Shown here: positions 8,337 to 15,745 of the stretch, one piece after another
Numbering within the stretch: position 1 is the stretch's first letter
Layout: the number at the start of each line of letters is the position of its first letter
Source: Paraprevotella stercoravium
GTDB lineage: Bacteria; Bacteroidota; Bacteroidia; Bacteroidales; Bacteroidaceae
Direction: 5' to 3'
DNA length: 15,824 nucleotides
NCBI GenBank assembly: GCA_018883665.1
Contig: JAHLFU010000041.1
Location: 1-15,824, forward strand
The notes under the pieces: generated by a model
The model's database searches: none
Told to the model about the DNA's origin: nothing
The model's input: the letters and a program-made list of their open reading frames with translations, nothing else
Made by a program: the position numbers and the translations under genes

Positions 8337-8759
8337 ATGCAGCAATCATTATTTCATAAACTTTGTCTCCGCATAGCTCTTTGGGCCGTGATGGTGTTCT
8401 CTCTGGCAGGATACCACCATCATCAGTCCACGCATATCTGTCTGGGCTGGGAGCATCTGATGCTGCACAACCATTGCCACAAAGGAACGACTTGCCACCC
8501 GACGGATGCCAACAGTCAGGACACACCTTGCCATTGTCATTCGGGCAAAGTTCTGGGAGTGGAAAAATCTATAAAGAAAACGGTGTTGCAACAGGATATC
8601 CGTCTTGTCAAAGATGTCTGTCGGGCACCCTTTGAATATTCTTTCTTTTTTGCGGAAAACCGCAAAAAGCGTTTTCTGGCGGATAACACTCCGCGCGGCC
8701 CATGTTCCGGCCTCTTTCCCGATCATGGCCTGAGGGCCCCTCCTTCTCTTGTATTTTAA
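8337..8759 (+). CDS. Small exported His/Cys-rich protein, probable metal binder
   Basis: 140 residues. I do not recognise a characterised family. A hydrophobic segment (about 9-24) could be a signal peptide with cleavage SLA-G after Ala24, which would expose a new N-terminus GYHHH. Residues 27-68 hold 11 His and 5 Cys, including HHH (27-29), HNHCH (44-48), CH (53-54) and CHCH (65-68). That density of ligands suggests binding of soft or borderline metals (Cu, Zn, Ni, Co). The second half is basic with a Gly/Pro-rich tail ending LRAPPSLVF. ATG 8337 fits the promoter at 8287-8318; an in-frame TTG at 8268 lies upstream of it and is unlikely. The adaptor gene of the RND pump follows after 133 bases, suggesting a periplasmic metal buffer, chaperone or sensor. 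Function is inferred. Confidence 0.75.
   Translation: MQQSLFHKLCLRIALWAVMVFSLAGYHHHQSTHICLGWEHLMLHNHCHKGTTCHPTDANSQDTPCHCHSGKVLGVEKSIKKTVLQQDIRLVKDVCRAPFEYSFFFAENRKKRFLADNTPRGPCSGLFPDHGLRAPPSLVF
8647..8668 (+). repeat. Inverted repeat with AAAA loop inside the His/Cys-rich gene
   Basis: TTTTTGCGG (8647-8655) and CCGCAAAAA (8660-8668) are perfectly complementary around a four-base loop AAAA. It lies in the coding region (residues FFAENRKK). No T tract follows, so it is not a simple terminator. It may be chance. Confidence 0.5.
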
Positions 8760-8772
8760 GTTTTCCATCTAT

Positions 8773-8809
8773 TTTTCTGTCTGTTCGTATGCAATGTATA
8801 GACAGAAAA
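8773..8809 (+). repeat. Inverted repeat 1 before the adaptor gene
   Basis: Ten-base perfect arms TTTTCTGTCT (8773-8782) and AGACAGAAAA (8800-8809) with a 17-base loop. It begins 14 bases after the stop of the His/Cys-rich gene. It may be an RNA hairpin (processing, attenuation or stability element) or a protein-binding site. No T tract follows, so it is not a clear terminator. Confidence 0.6.
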
Positions 8810-8813
8810 GACT

Positions 8814-8838
8814 TTGTATACCCGTTTCCGGTATACAA
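8814..8838 (+). repeat. Inverted repeat 2, operator-like
   Basis: Nine-base perfect arms TTGTATACC (8814-8822) and GGTATACAA (8830-8838) around a 7-base centre. It starts only 5 bases after the previous repeat and ends 54 bases before the adaptor ATG. The two half-sites have the symmetry expected of a dimeric regulator operator, but the same sequence could fold as RNA. No regulator gene is in the window. Confidence 0.6.
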
Positions 8839-8892
8839 GGATGCTCATAACACATCAGAAAAGTTCAAGAATAATATCTTAAAATACAATAT

Positions 8893-10035
8893 ATGAATCA
8901 TTTATCTAAAAACATCTTGCGACTGGCTTTCCTGCTGGCCGCCGGAACAACCTTGAGTTGTTCGCACAATCATGCCGCGGAAGAAGAAAAACACGAAGAA
9001 CATGACCATGAAGGGGTGATTGTTCTGGATCCGCACCAGGCAGAAAAAATCGGTCTGAAAACAGAAACGGTTGTAAAAAGCAGCTTCAGCCCTGCCATCA
9101 AGGTAGGAGGAAAGGTTCTGGCTGCCAACGGAAACGAAAAGACCGTTGCCGCTACGACCAACGGATTGGTTACTTACAGCGGTAACCTGTATGAAGGCAA
9201 TGCCGTAAGAGCCGGACAAACGCTTTTCAGCATATCCTCCAAAGGAGTGGAAAACGGTGACCCGATTGAAAAGGCCCGTCTGGATCTGGCCAATGCGGAA
9301 AGTGAACTGAAGCGTGCCGAAGAGCTGGTACAAAAACAGATTATCAGCCAAAAGGAATTTGAACAGATCAAACTGCGCCGCGATCTGGCCCGCGAAAGTC
9401 TCTCAGGAATGGGACTGAAGAAGAGCGGAAGCGGAATGAGCGTAGCCGCCAACCAGAGCGGATTCATCAAACAGATTCTGGTGCGGCCGGGAGATTATGT
9501 TACCGTAGGACAACCGCTGGCCATCATCACACAAAATCAGAAACTTCAAATCCGTGCCGAAGTCAGCGAGCGTCATTATGCCTTCCTGAACCAGGTACGC
9601 AGCGCCAACTTCCGTACGGAAGCCTCACAGCAGACCATGTGTCTGGACAGCATCGGCGGACGCCTGCTGTCTTCGGGCAAGAGCATGCCGGAAGGTACTT
9701 TCTATGTACCGGTTATCTTTGAATGTAATAATGTAGGCAACATCCTGCCCGGAAGTTTTGCGGAAATATGGCTTTTGGGCAATGAGCAGCGTGAAGCACT
9801 GACTGTTCCGCTCACCGCACTGACCGAAGAGCAGGGAGTATTCTTTGTATACGTACAGAAGGATAAAGAACACTACGAGAAAAGAGAAGTAAAAACCGGC
9901 GGACAGGACGGAGTACGCATCGAAATTCTGAAAGGTATTCAGCCCAATGAAAAAGTCGTGACTCAGGGAGCCATCCACGTGAAGCTGGCTTCACAGAGCG
10001 GAACCATCCCAGAAGGTCACAATCATAATCACTAA
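8893..10035 (+). CDS. Periplasmic adaptor (membrane fusion) lipoprotein of heavy-metal RND pump
   Basis: 380-residue adaptor of the CusB/CzcB type that joins the inner-membrane pump to the outer-membrane channel. The hydrophobic signal (8-22) ends in TLSC, so Cys23 is a probable lipidation site, although the -3 residue Thr is not the usual Leu. A His/Glu-rich segment follows (His25, 27, 34, 37, 39). The barrel-lipoyl halves flank a short alpha-hairpin (about 127-173, KARLDLANAESELKRAEELV and on), and a beta-barrel and membrane-proximal domain follow to about 365. The protein ends in HNHNH (376-380). His clusters at both ends suggest metal capture and delivery to the pump. The pump gene follows 30 bases later. 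Confidence 0.92.
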   Translation: MNHLSKNILRLAFLLAAGTTLSCSHNHAAEEEKHEEHDHEGVIVLDPHQAEKIGLKTETVVKSSFSPAIKVGGKVLAANGNEKTVAATTNGLVTYSGNLYEGNAVRAGQTLFSISSKGVENGDPIEKARLDLANAESELKRAEELVQKQIISQKEFEQIKLRRDLARESLSGMGLKKSGSGMSVAANQSGFIKQILVRPGDYVTVGQPLAIITQNQKLQIRAEVSERHYAFLNQVRSANFRTEASQQTMCLDSIGGRLLSSGKSMPEGTFYVPVIFECNNVGNILPGSFAEIWLLGNEQREALTVPLTALTEEQGVFFVYVQKDKEHYEKREVKTGGQDGVRIEILKGIQPNEKVVTQGAIHVKLASQSGTIPEGHNHNH

Positions 10036-10065
10036 TCCATTTACTAACCTTGACAAAAACGAATT

Positions 10066-13000
10066 ATGCTGAATAAAATCATTCAAACAGCACTGCACAA
10101 CCGTCTGGCGGTTCTGATTGTCGGAGTGTTGGTTGTGCTGAGCGGCATTTTTGTCGTTCAGAAAATGGAAGTGGACGTCTTCCCGGATCTGAATGCGCCC
10201 ACCGTCGTTGTGATGACCGAAGCCGGAGGTATGGCGCCCGAAGAAGTGGAGAAACTGGTTACCTTTCCGGTGGAAACTGCCGTGAACGGAGCTACCGGCG
10301 TGCGCCGCGTACGCTCACAGAGTACTACAGGTTTCTCCATCGTTTGGGTGGAATTTGACTGGGATACGGAAATCTACCGTGCGCGTCAGATTGTGTCCGA
10401 GAAGCTGGCCGTACTGGGCGATCAGTTGCCCGAAGGAGTCAGCGAACCGGTACTGGGTCCGCAGTCTTCCATCCTGGGCGAAATGATGATCATCGGTCTT
10501 ACCGCCGACTCTACATCACTGGAAGAGTTGCGCACCTTTGCCGACTGGACCATCCGTCCACGTCTGCTTTCTACCGGAGGTGTGGCACAGGTGGCTGTCA
10601 TCGGAGGTGATGCCAAAGAATATCAGATTCTGCTCCAACCGGAAAAGATGAAACACTATGGAATCACCTTATCCGAAGTCATGGAACAGCTGGAGAATGT
10701 CAATACCAATGTCAGCGGCGGCATTCATTATGAATATGGAAATGAATATATCGTGCGCGGTGTGGTGCAGACGAATCAGACCGAAGAGCTGGCGCAGACC
10801 GTGATTAAAAACATCAACGGCTCTCCGATCCTGTTGCAGGACATTGCCGAACTGAAAATCGGTGCCAAATCTCCCAAAACGGGTATGGCCTCCAACCGGG
10901 CCAATCCGGCAGTACTGGTTACCGTAACCAAACAGCCGAATGTCAGCACACTGGAACTGACCGACCAACTGGACCGTTCTCTGGAAAACCTGAAAAAAGA
11001 ACTTCCGGCCGACGTGCGTATGGACAGTCAGATTTTCCGTCAGAGCTCTTTTATCAACAATTCCATTGGAAACATCCAACGCTCTCTGATTGAAGGAGCC
11101 ATCTTCGTAGTCATCGTGCTCTTTATCTTCCTGATGAATGCACGTACCACCATCATTTCTCTGGTGACCATCCCGATTTCCCTGCTCATCACAATTTTAG
11201 TGATGCATCTGCTGGGACTGACCATCAATACAATGAGTATCGGAGGTATGGCCATTGCCATCGGTTCGCTGGTGGACGATGCCATTGTAGATGTGGAGAA
11301 TGTGTTCCGCCATCTGCGCGAAAACCGTATGCTGCCTCCAGAGGAACGCAAACCGATCAAACAGATTGTGTTCGATGCTTCAAAAGAGGTGCGTATCCCG
11401 ATTCTGAACAGTACCCTGATTATCGTTGCCAGCTTCCTGCCTCTGTTCTTCCTGAGCGGTATGGAGGGACGTATGCTGGTACCGCTGGGTATCTCTTTCG
11501 TCATCTCTTTATTTGCCAGCACCGCCGTAGCACTGACGCTTACTCCAGTGCTTTGCAGCTATCTGCTGAACGATAAGAACAAGAAACTGGACGAAAAAGA
11601 AAACAAGGAACCTTGGGTCGTGCAAAAACTGAAGAGCGGTTATCACCGTGCTCTGGAACAGGCTATCCGACACAAGAATTGGGTATTGGGATGCACCGGT
11701 GCCTGTCTGATTGTAGCCATTGCCCTGTTCTTTACCTTGGGACGCAGCTTCCTTCCGGCATTTAACGAGGGATCACTCACCATCAACGTCAGCACCCTTC
11801 CGGGCGTTTCCTTGGAAGAAAGCAACCGCATCGGACTGCAAGCGGAAAAACTGCTGCTGACTGTTCCTGAAATCAAGAATGTGGCCCGAAAGACCGGACG
11901 CGCCGAACTGGACGAACATGCTCTGGGTGTCAATACCTCGGAAATCGAAGCTCCGTTTGAACTGAAAGACCGAAGCAAGTCGGAGTTCCTGGAAGAAGTG
12001 CGCCATAAATTGGGTGAACTCTCCGGAGTGAACATCGAAATCGGACAACCCATCTCGCATCGTATCGACGCCATGCTCAGCGGTACGCAGTCAAACATCG
12101 CCATCAAACTGTTCGGTACGGATCTGAACACCATGTTCCGTCTCGGTAACCAGATTAAAGAGGAGATTGCCGGTGTGGAAGGAGTCGTTGACTTGAATGT
12201 GGAACAGCAGATCGAACGTCCGCAGTTGCAGATTCTGCCGAAACGCGAAATGCTGGCCCGCTACGGAGTGTCTCCTGCTGAATTTGCCCGCAGCATTGAG
12301 GTATTGCTCAACGGTGTGGTCGTGTCACAGGTTTATGAGGGCAACAAGGCTTTCGACCTGACCGTAAAGGCCGGAGAGGAGAGTCGCCACACCATTGACA
12401 ACATCCGTGACCTGGTATTGGATACTCCAAACGGCAAGGTACCCTTGGAAGCCTTGGCCGAAGTACGTTCCGCTTCCGGTCCGAATACCATCAACCGTGA
12501 GAATGTGGCCCGAAAGATTGTCGTATCTGCCAACGTGGCCGACCGCGACCTGCACAGTGTAGTTTCAGACATTCAGAAGACCATTGACGAGAAGATCGCA
12601 CTGCCCGAAGGATACCACATTGAATATGGCGGTCAGTTTGAAAGCGAACAGGCAGCCAGCCGAATCCTGGGTATCACCTCTTTACTGTCTATCCTGATCA
12701 TCTTCATGCTGCTGTATAACCAGTTCCATCATGTAAAACAATCTGCAGTAGTGCTGATTAACTTACCGCTGGCTCTGATTGGTGGTATTGTAGCGGTAAA
12801 ATGTACGGATGGCATTATCAGTATTCCGGCCATTATCGGATTCATCTCCCTGTTCGGTATCGCTACCCGTAACGGTATCCTGCTGATTGACCGCTATAAT
12901 GAACTGCGCCACGAAGGACTTTCCCTGCATGAGAGTATTGTGAAAGGATCGCTCGACCGTCTGAACCCGATTCTGATGACGGCTCTGACTTCTGCACTGG

Positions 13001-13161
13001 CCCTGATTCCGCTGGTGATCGGAAGCGACCTGCCGGGAAATGAAATCCAAAGTCCGATGGCCAAGGTGATGCTCGGCGGTCTGCTCAGCAGTACCTTGCT
13101 GAACGCGTTCGTCATACCGGTGGTTTATCTGCTGATCTCCAAAAATGAAAAGAAACAATAA
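10066..13161 (+). CDS. Heavy-metal efflux RND pump (CusA/CzcA family)
   Basis: 1031-residue inner-membrane proton/metal antiporter of the HME-RND group. TM1 is at about 14-31. The large periplasmic loop begins after the conserved VDVFPDLNAPTV. TM4 carries AIGSLVDDAIVDVEN (398-412), in which Asp404 and Glu411 match the proton-relay residues of CusA/CzcA. A second porter loop starts near LPAFNEGSL, and the last TM cluster includes GIATRNGILLIDRYN. Aligning with CusA from memory, the three copper-binding methionines correspond here to Asn574, Glu626 and Ala669, so Cu(I)/Ag(I) transport by that site is doubtful. The CzcA Asp402 equivalent is Ala398, as in CusA. The metal is therefore unassigned (Zn, Co, Ni, Cd or Cu all possible). 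The gene is tightly linked to adaptor and channel genes. Confidence 0.95.
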   Translation: MLNKIIQTALHNRLAVLIVGVLVVLSGIFVVQKMEVDVFPDLNAPTVVVMTEAGGMAPEEVEKLVTFPVETAVNGATGVRRVRSQSTTGFSIVWVEFDWDTEIYRARQIVSEKLAVLGDQLPEGVSEPVLGPQSSILGEMMIIGLTADSTSLEELRTFADWTIRPRLLSTGGVAQVAVIGGDAKEYQILLQPEKMKHYGITLSEVMEQLENVNTNVSGGIHYEYGNEYIVRGVVQTNQTEELAQTVIKNINGSPILLQDIAELKIGAKSPKTGMASNRANPAVLVTVTKQPNVSTLELTDQLDRSLENLKKELPADVRMDSQIFRQSSFINNSIGNIQRSLIEGAIFVVIVLFIFLMNARTTIISLVTIPISLLITILVMHLLGLTINTMSIGGMAIAIGSLVDDAIVDVENVFRHLRENRMLPPEERKPIKQIVFDASKEVRIPILNSTLIIVASFLPLFFLSGMEGRMLVPLGISFVISLFASTAVALTLTPVLCSYLLNDKNKKLDEKENKEPWVVQKLKSGYHRALEQAIRHKNWVLGCTGACLIVAIALFFTLGRSFLPAFNEGSLTINVSTLPGVSLEESNRIGLQAEKLLLTVPEIKNVARKTGRAELDEHALGVNTSEIEAPFELKDRSKSEFLEEVRHKLGELSGVNIEIGQPISHRIDAMLSGTQSNIAIKLFGTDLNTMFRLGNQIKEEIAGVEGVVDLNVEQQIERPQLQILPKREMLARYGVSPAEFARSIEVLLNGVVVSQVYEGNKAFDLTVKAGEESRHTIDNIRDLVLDTPNGKVPLEALAEVRSASGPNTINRENVARKIVVSANVADRDLHSVVSDIQKTIDEKIALPEGYHIEYGGQFESEQAASRILGITSLLSILIIFMLLYNQFHHVKQSAVVLINLPLALIGGIVAVKCTDGIISIPAIIGFISLFGIATRNGILLIDRYNELRHEGLSLHESIVKGSLDRLNPILMTALTSALALIPLVIGSDLPGNEIQSPMAKVMLGGLLSSTLLNAFVIPVVYLLISKNEKKQ

Positions 13162-13172
13162 GACATTTAGTT

Positions 13173-14381
13173 ATGACCACATTATATATATCTTATAAGA
13201 ATGTGTTGCGCACCCTGATCTCCGGTTGCCTGCTCTGTTCGGGAATGGCTTACGGACAGAACAGCTCGGACGAGGTTCTGGATCTGATCGAACAGAACAA
13301 CACGCAGATCATTGCCGCACAGAAAACTCTGTCAGCCACCATAATGGACAACAAGACTGGGTTGAATCTGAAAAACCCGGAAGTGGAGTTCGAACATAAA
13401 TGGAACACACGCAACCCGGGAGAGAAAGGAAAAGAAGTCAGCGTGACACAGGAACTGGAATGGAGCGTCATCAGCGGACAGAAAAAACAGCTGGCACGCA
13501 CCAAAAACGAACTGGCTGAAATCAGTTTCCGCCAAACGCGCAATGCCGTTCTGCTGGAAGCTCAGAAAAAGCTGATTGAGATTTCTTTCTGCAACCGAAT
13601 GCTGCAAGAGCTGAACACACAACTGACCGACGCGGATTCTTTGGTAAGTATTTACGAAACACTGCTCCGTAACGGAAGCGGAAATGTGCTGGACGTGAAC
13701 CGAAGCAAACTGAACCGTGCGGCTATCGCTACCGAAATCCGGAATACAAACGCTCAAAAGGAAGTGCTTCTTCAGGACTTATACGGACTGAACGGAGGAA
13801 ACACCGTCAGCCTGTCGCCGGAATGGAGTCTATCTCCTTTGGCGCTGCCCGAAAATTTCGACAGCTGGTTTCAACAGATGGAAGCATCAGTACCGGAACT
13901 GAACTATTATCAGAAAGATCTGGAGTTGAAAAAGAAAAGCGTACGAGCTACCAAAAGCGAGATGATTCCATCATTATCTGTCGGCTATACGGGCGAATTT
14001 ACAGAAACAGAGCGGATGCAGGGCTTTGCCATCGGCATGAGCATCCCTCTGTGGGAAAACAAAAACAAGGTAAAGAAAAGCAAGCTCGATGTAGAAGCAG
14101 CCCAGAGTACGGTTTCAGATGCACGCCAGAGAGTGTACAACAACCTGAAAGCACAGTATGTGCAGTCCGTTGAATTGAAAAAGTCTCTACAGATGCAACA
14201 AGAGGCTTTAGGCAGCCTGAACACCATACCGCTGATGAAAGAAGCTCTTCTGAAAGGAGAAATCAATCTGATGGATTATCTGAACGAGATGGCCCGTTAT
14301 TATGATTTCCGGAAGAATCTGCTTCAGACGGAAAAAGATTATCAGACAGCTCTTGCAGATTTGCATGCATTTGAGCTCTAA
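13173..14381 (+). CDS. TolC-family outer-membrane channel of the metal pump
   Basis: 402-residue outer-membrane efflux protein that completes the tripartite pump. The signal peptide has a basic start (YKNVLR) and hydrophobic core (15-26) ending near AYG-Q (26-29). The rest is rich in amphipathic helix and shows the two-fold repeat typical of TolC. One such part, at about 90-170, has heptad-like patterns. The other, at about 245-330, begins with the recognisable PSLSVGYTGEF strand and GFAIGMSIPLWENKNK. The protein is shorter than E. coli CusC (about 460), as is common in this group. No lipobox is visible, unlike CusC. It begins 11 bases after the pump stop and is the last gene before a terminator. 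Confidence 0.93.
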   Translation: MTTLYISYKNVLRTLISGCLLCSGMAYGQNSSDEVLDLIEQNNTQIIAAQKTLSATIMDNKTGLNLKNPEVEFEHKWNTRNPGEKGKEVSVTQELEWSVISGQKKQLARTKNELAEISFRQTRNAVLLEAQKKLIEISFCNRMLQELNTQLTDADSLVSIYETLLRNGSGNVLDVNRSKLNRAAIATEIRNTNAQKEVLLQDLYGLNGGNTVSLSPEWSLSPLALPENFDSWFQQMEASVPELNYYQKDLELKKKSVRATKSEMIPSLSVGYTGEFTETERMQGFAIGMSIPLWENKNKVKKSKLDVEAAQSTVSDARQRVYNNLKAQYVQSVELKKSLQMQQEALGSLNTIPLMKEALLKGEINLMDYLNEMARYYDFRKNLLQTEKDYQTALADLHAFEL

Positions 14382-14411
14382 ACAAAATCTGGGCTAACAG
14401 ATTGACAACAT

Positions 14412-14473
14412 AAAGAAGGAGTGCCTGATTCTGCTTCCTCATCAGGAAAGCAGATGTCAGGTACTCCTTCTTT
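14412..14473 (+). terminator. Terminator of the metal-efflux operon
   Basis: Long hairpin with arms 14412-14436 and 14448-14473. It has 11 paired bases (AAAGAAGGAGT/ACTCCTTCTTT), a G-T wobble, 5 more pairs, a small internal bulge and 7 more pairs, with an 11-base loop. It is followed by TTATCTTTTT. It begins 31 bases after the stop of the channel gene. The convergent minus-strand gene ends 59 bases further on, but the T tract favours the plus direction. Confidence 0.85.
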
Positions 14474-14531
14474 TTATCTTTTTACTCTTCAGCACCCTCT
14501 GCTCCTATATCGGCAGATATTACTGATTCTT

Positions 14532-15296
14532 TTACTTAAAACGGAAAGGCAAAGAATATTTTATTTCCTGATAGGCCCCATATTCCTTACCAGGGGTCCA
14601 TCTTATCTCTTTACTCATCCTGTCCATCACATCATGAACCTGCTGTAGCTGTGCTTCTGTATAGGTTTCCGGAGAACGAACGCACTCTATATTGCTCATC
14701 TTTCCGTCGGTACCGATACTGAAAGTATAAATAACCGAACCTTTCGGCATATTGGCATCAAAAGAGGAATACATAAATTTTTTCAAGGCTTCTATACCAC
14801 CGGGAAACTCTGGATTTTCAAAAGGATGAATACGGAGTTTACCTGAATCTATCATTTCCTGCTCAACCTTTTCATCAGCTTCATGCTTTTCCCATTCAGC
14901 CTTGTCAAAAACCAGGGTCAGCTTGCAGGTAGATGCGGTAGGTTGTCCGTCCTTCCAAGCAGGAAGAATGGGTGGAAATTCCTTCAAGACGCGTTGTACT
15001 TCCGCATCAAAGGCTTCTCCTCCACTATCCGTAATACGGATATCCGTAAATTTTCCTTCAGAAGAAATCGTAGCCTCACATTGCACCACCTTATGAGTAT
15101 CTGCTACTCCCTGAGGCCATTGTATCTTACTCAAAAACAGGTAATGAAACTTACAAGAAAACTCAACCTGATAATCATAACGGGCTGTATCCAACAACAC
15201 TACTTGGCTTTTAGCATCATTCTTGGCCATCATCTGGCAAGACAGAAAAGGAAGGCAAATCCCCAATACTAAAGCTAAAAAGATTCTTTTCTTCAT
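14532..15296 (-). CDS. Lipoprotein with two TonB-C-like domains
   Basis: 254 residues. A hydrophobic signal (4-19) ends FLSC, so Cys20 is a probable lipidation site (-3 Phe is not typical). The first TonB-C-like domain spans about 55-130 (ISSEGKFTDIRITDSGGEAF, then a helix, PAWKDGQP, and a final strand KLTLVF). An acidic linker (131-157) follows. The second and clearer domain spans about 160-254 (NPEFPGGIEALKKF, FSIGTDGKMSNIECVRSPE, WTPGKEYGA, YSLPFRF). This is the energy-transducer domain fold, but the N-terminal TM anchor for ExbBD and the Pro-rich periplasm spanner are absent. It is therefore probably not a working TonB. A periplasmic scaffold or receptor-interacting protein is more likely. 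It is convergent with the metal operon and not obviously related to it. Confidence 0.85.
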   Translation of the reverse strand: MKKRIFLALVLGICLPFLSCQMMAKNDAKSQVVLLDTARYDYQVEFSCKFHYLFLSKIQWPQGVADTHKVVQCEATISSEGKFTDIRITDSGGEAFDAEVQRVLKEFPPILPAWKDGQPTASTCKLTLVFDKAEWEKHEADEKVEQEMIDSGKLRIHPFENPEFPGGIEALKKFMYSSFDANMPKGSVIYTFSIGTDGKMSNIECVRSPETYTEAQLQQVHDVMDRMSKEIRWTPGKEYGAYQEIKYSLPFRFK

Positions 15297-15300
15297 ATTC

Positions 15301-15309
15301 TCTCCTCCT
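15301..15309 (-). promoter_or_regulatory. Strong Shine-Dalgarno site of the TonB-C lipoprotein gene
   Basis: On the minus strand AGGAGGAGA ends 4 bases before the ATG, and its AGGAGG core is 7 bases from it. This is a near-perfect anti-16S match at ideal spacing. All other genes in the window lack such a site and have A-rich leaders, so it is unusual here and fixes the start at 15296. Confidence 0.8.
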
Positions 15310-15553
15310 GATTAGATTAAATGAATTGTTTTTCCGGTAACAGATTGCTTCGTATTGTTTATATAAGGAGAACCTGTACCCTAAAATTCATAAATTTTTC
15401 TCTAAAAAACAATTTTCTTTTTGGAGAATCTTTTAGTTTCTCTGTTTTTAACTTTGTATGACATTTTTCTTTTACCTAATTAAATATTAGATGGAGTGAT
15501 TCAAATAAAACCACGAAATAAAAGAAGCTGAAGAAAGGAAAATGCTGAGGTTA

Positions 15554-15585
15554 CAAAAGTAAAGACAACTGAACGTCTCGAGAAA
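15554..15585 (-). promoter_or_regulatory. Candidate promoter for the TonB-C lipoprotein gene
   Basis: On the minus strand TTTC (three of four bases of the -33 box), a 20-base spacer and TACTTTTG, an exact -7 match. The leader would be about 250 bases, long for an ordinary gene, so the true start may be nearer the gene or use another sigma factor. Confidence 0.3.
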
Positions 15586-15692
15586 GGAAATAACTCTGGT
15601 AACATTTATGCGCATTAGTTTTCCCCCACTAAATATCGGGTGAGCCCCCTGATCCGAAACCGTACACCCTAGAAATCAGAAAGAAAGGAATA

Positions 15693-15731
15693 CAAAAAAG
15701 AATCCCTCCGGAGATTGCTCTCTGAAGGGAT
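15693..15731 (-). terminator. rRNA operon terminator
   Basis: On the minus strand, 13-base arms (15731-15719 and 15714-15702) pair with one wobble and one mismatch around the tetraloop GCAA, followed by TTCTTTTTTG. It lies 14 bases beyond the 5S 3' end, as expected for the end of a ribosomal RNA operon. Confidence 0.85.
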
Positions 15732-15745
15732 CCATCTATTTAAAA

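Larger units (their letters stand above)
15297..15745. other. 449-base non-coding region between the TonB-C lipoprotein gene and 5S rRNA
   Basis: It contains the Shine-Dalgarno site (15301-15309) and a candidate minus-strand promoter: TTTC at 15582-15585, 20-base spacer, TACTTTTG at 15554-15561. That would give a leader of about 250 bases. It also holds a plus-strand TAACTTTG (15449-15456) with no gene after it, three copies of AGAAAGGAA (15532-15540, 15581-15589, 15682-15690), and the rRNA terminator (15693-15731). I see no open frame or tRNA that I would defend. Confidence 0.5.

Noticed and set aside
8702..8896. 64-codon plus-strand open frame ending at the adaptor start (ATGA overlap)
   Set aside because: It overlaps the end of the His/Cys-rich gene and crosses both inverted repeats; the protein looks like random translation. 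A coupled leader peptide cannot be excluded but has no support.
15630..15675. tRNA-like piece (minus-strand GGTTTCGGATC near a GGGTG/CACCC pairing)
   Set aside because: Only a vague T-arm resemblance; no acceptor stem, anticodon arm or CCA-compatible end could be built around it.
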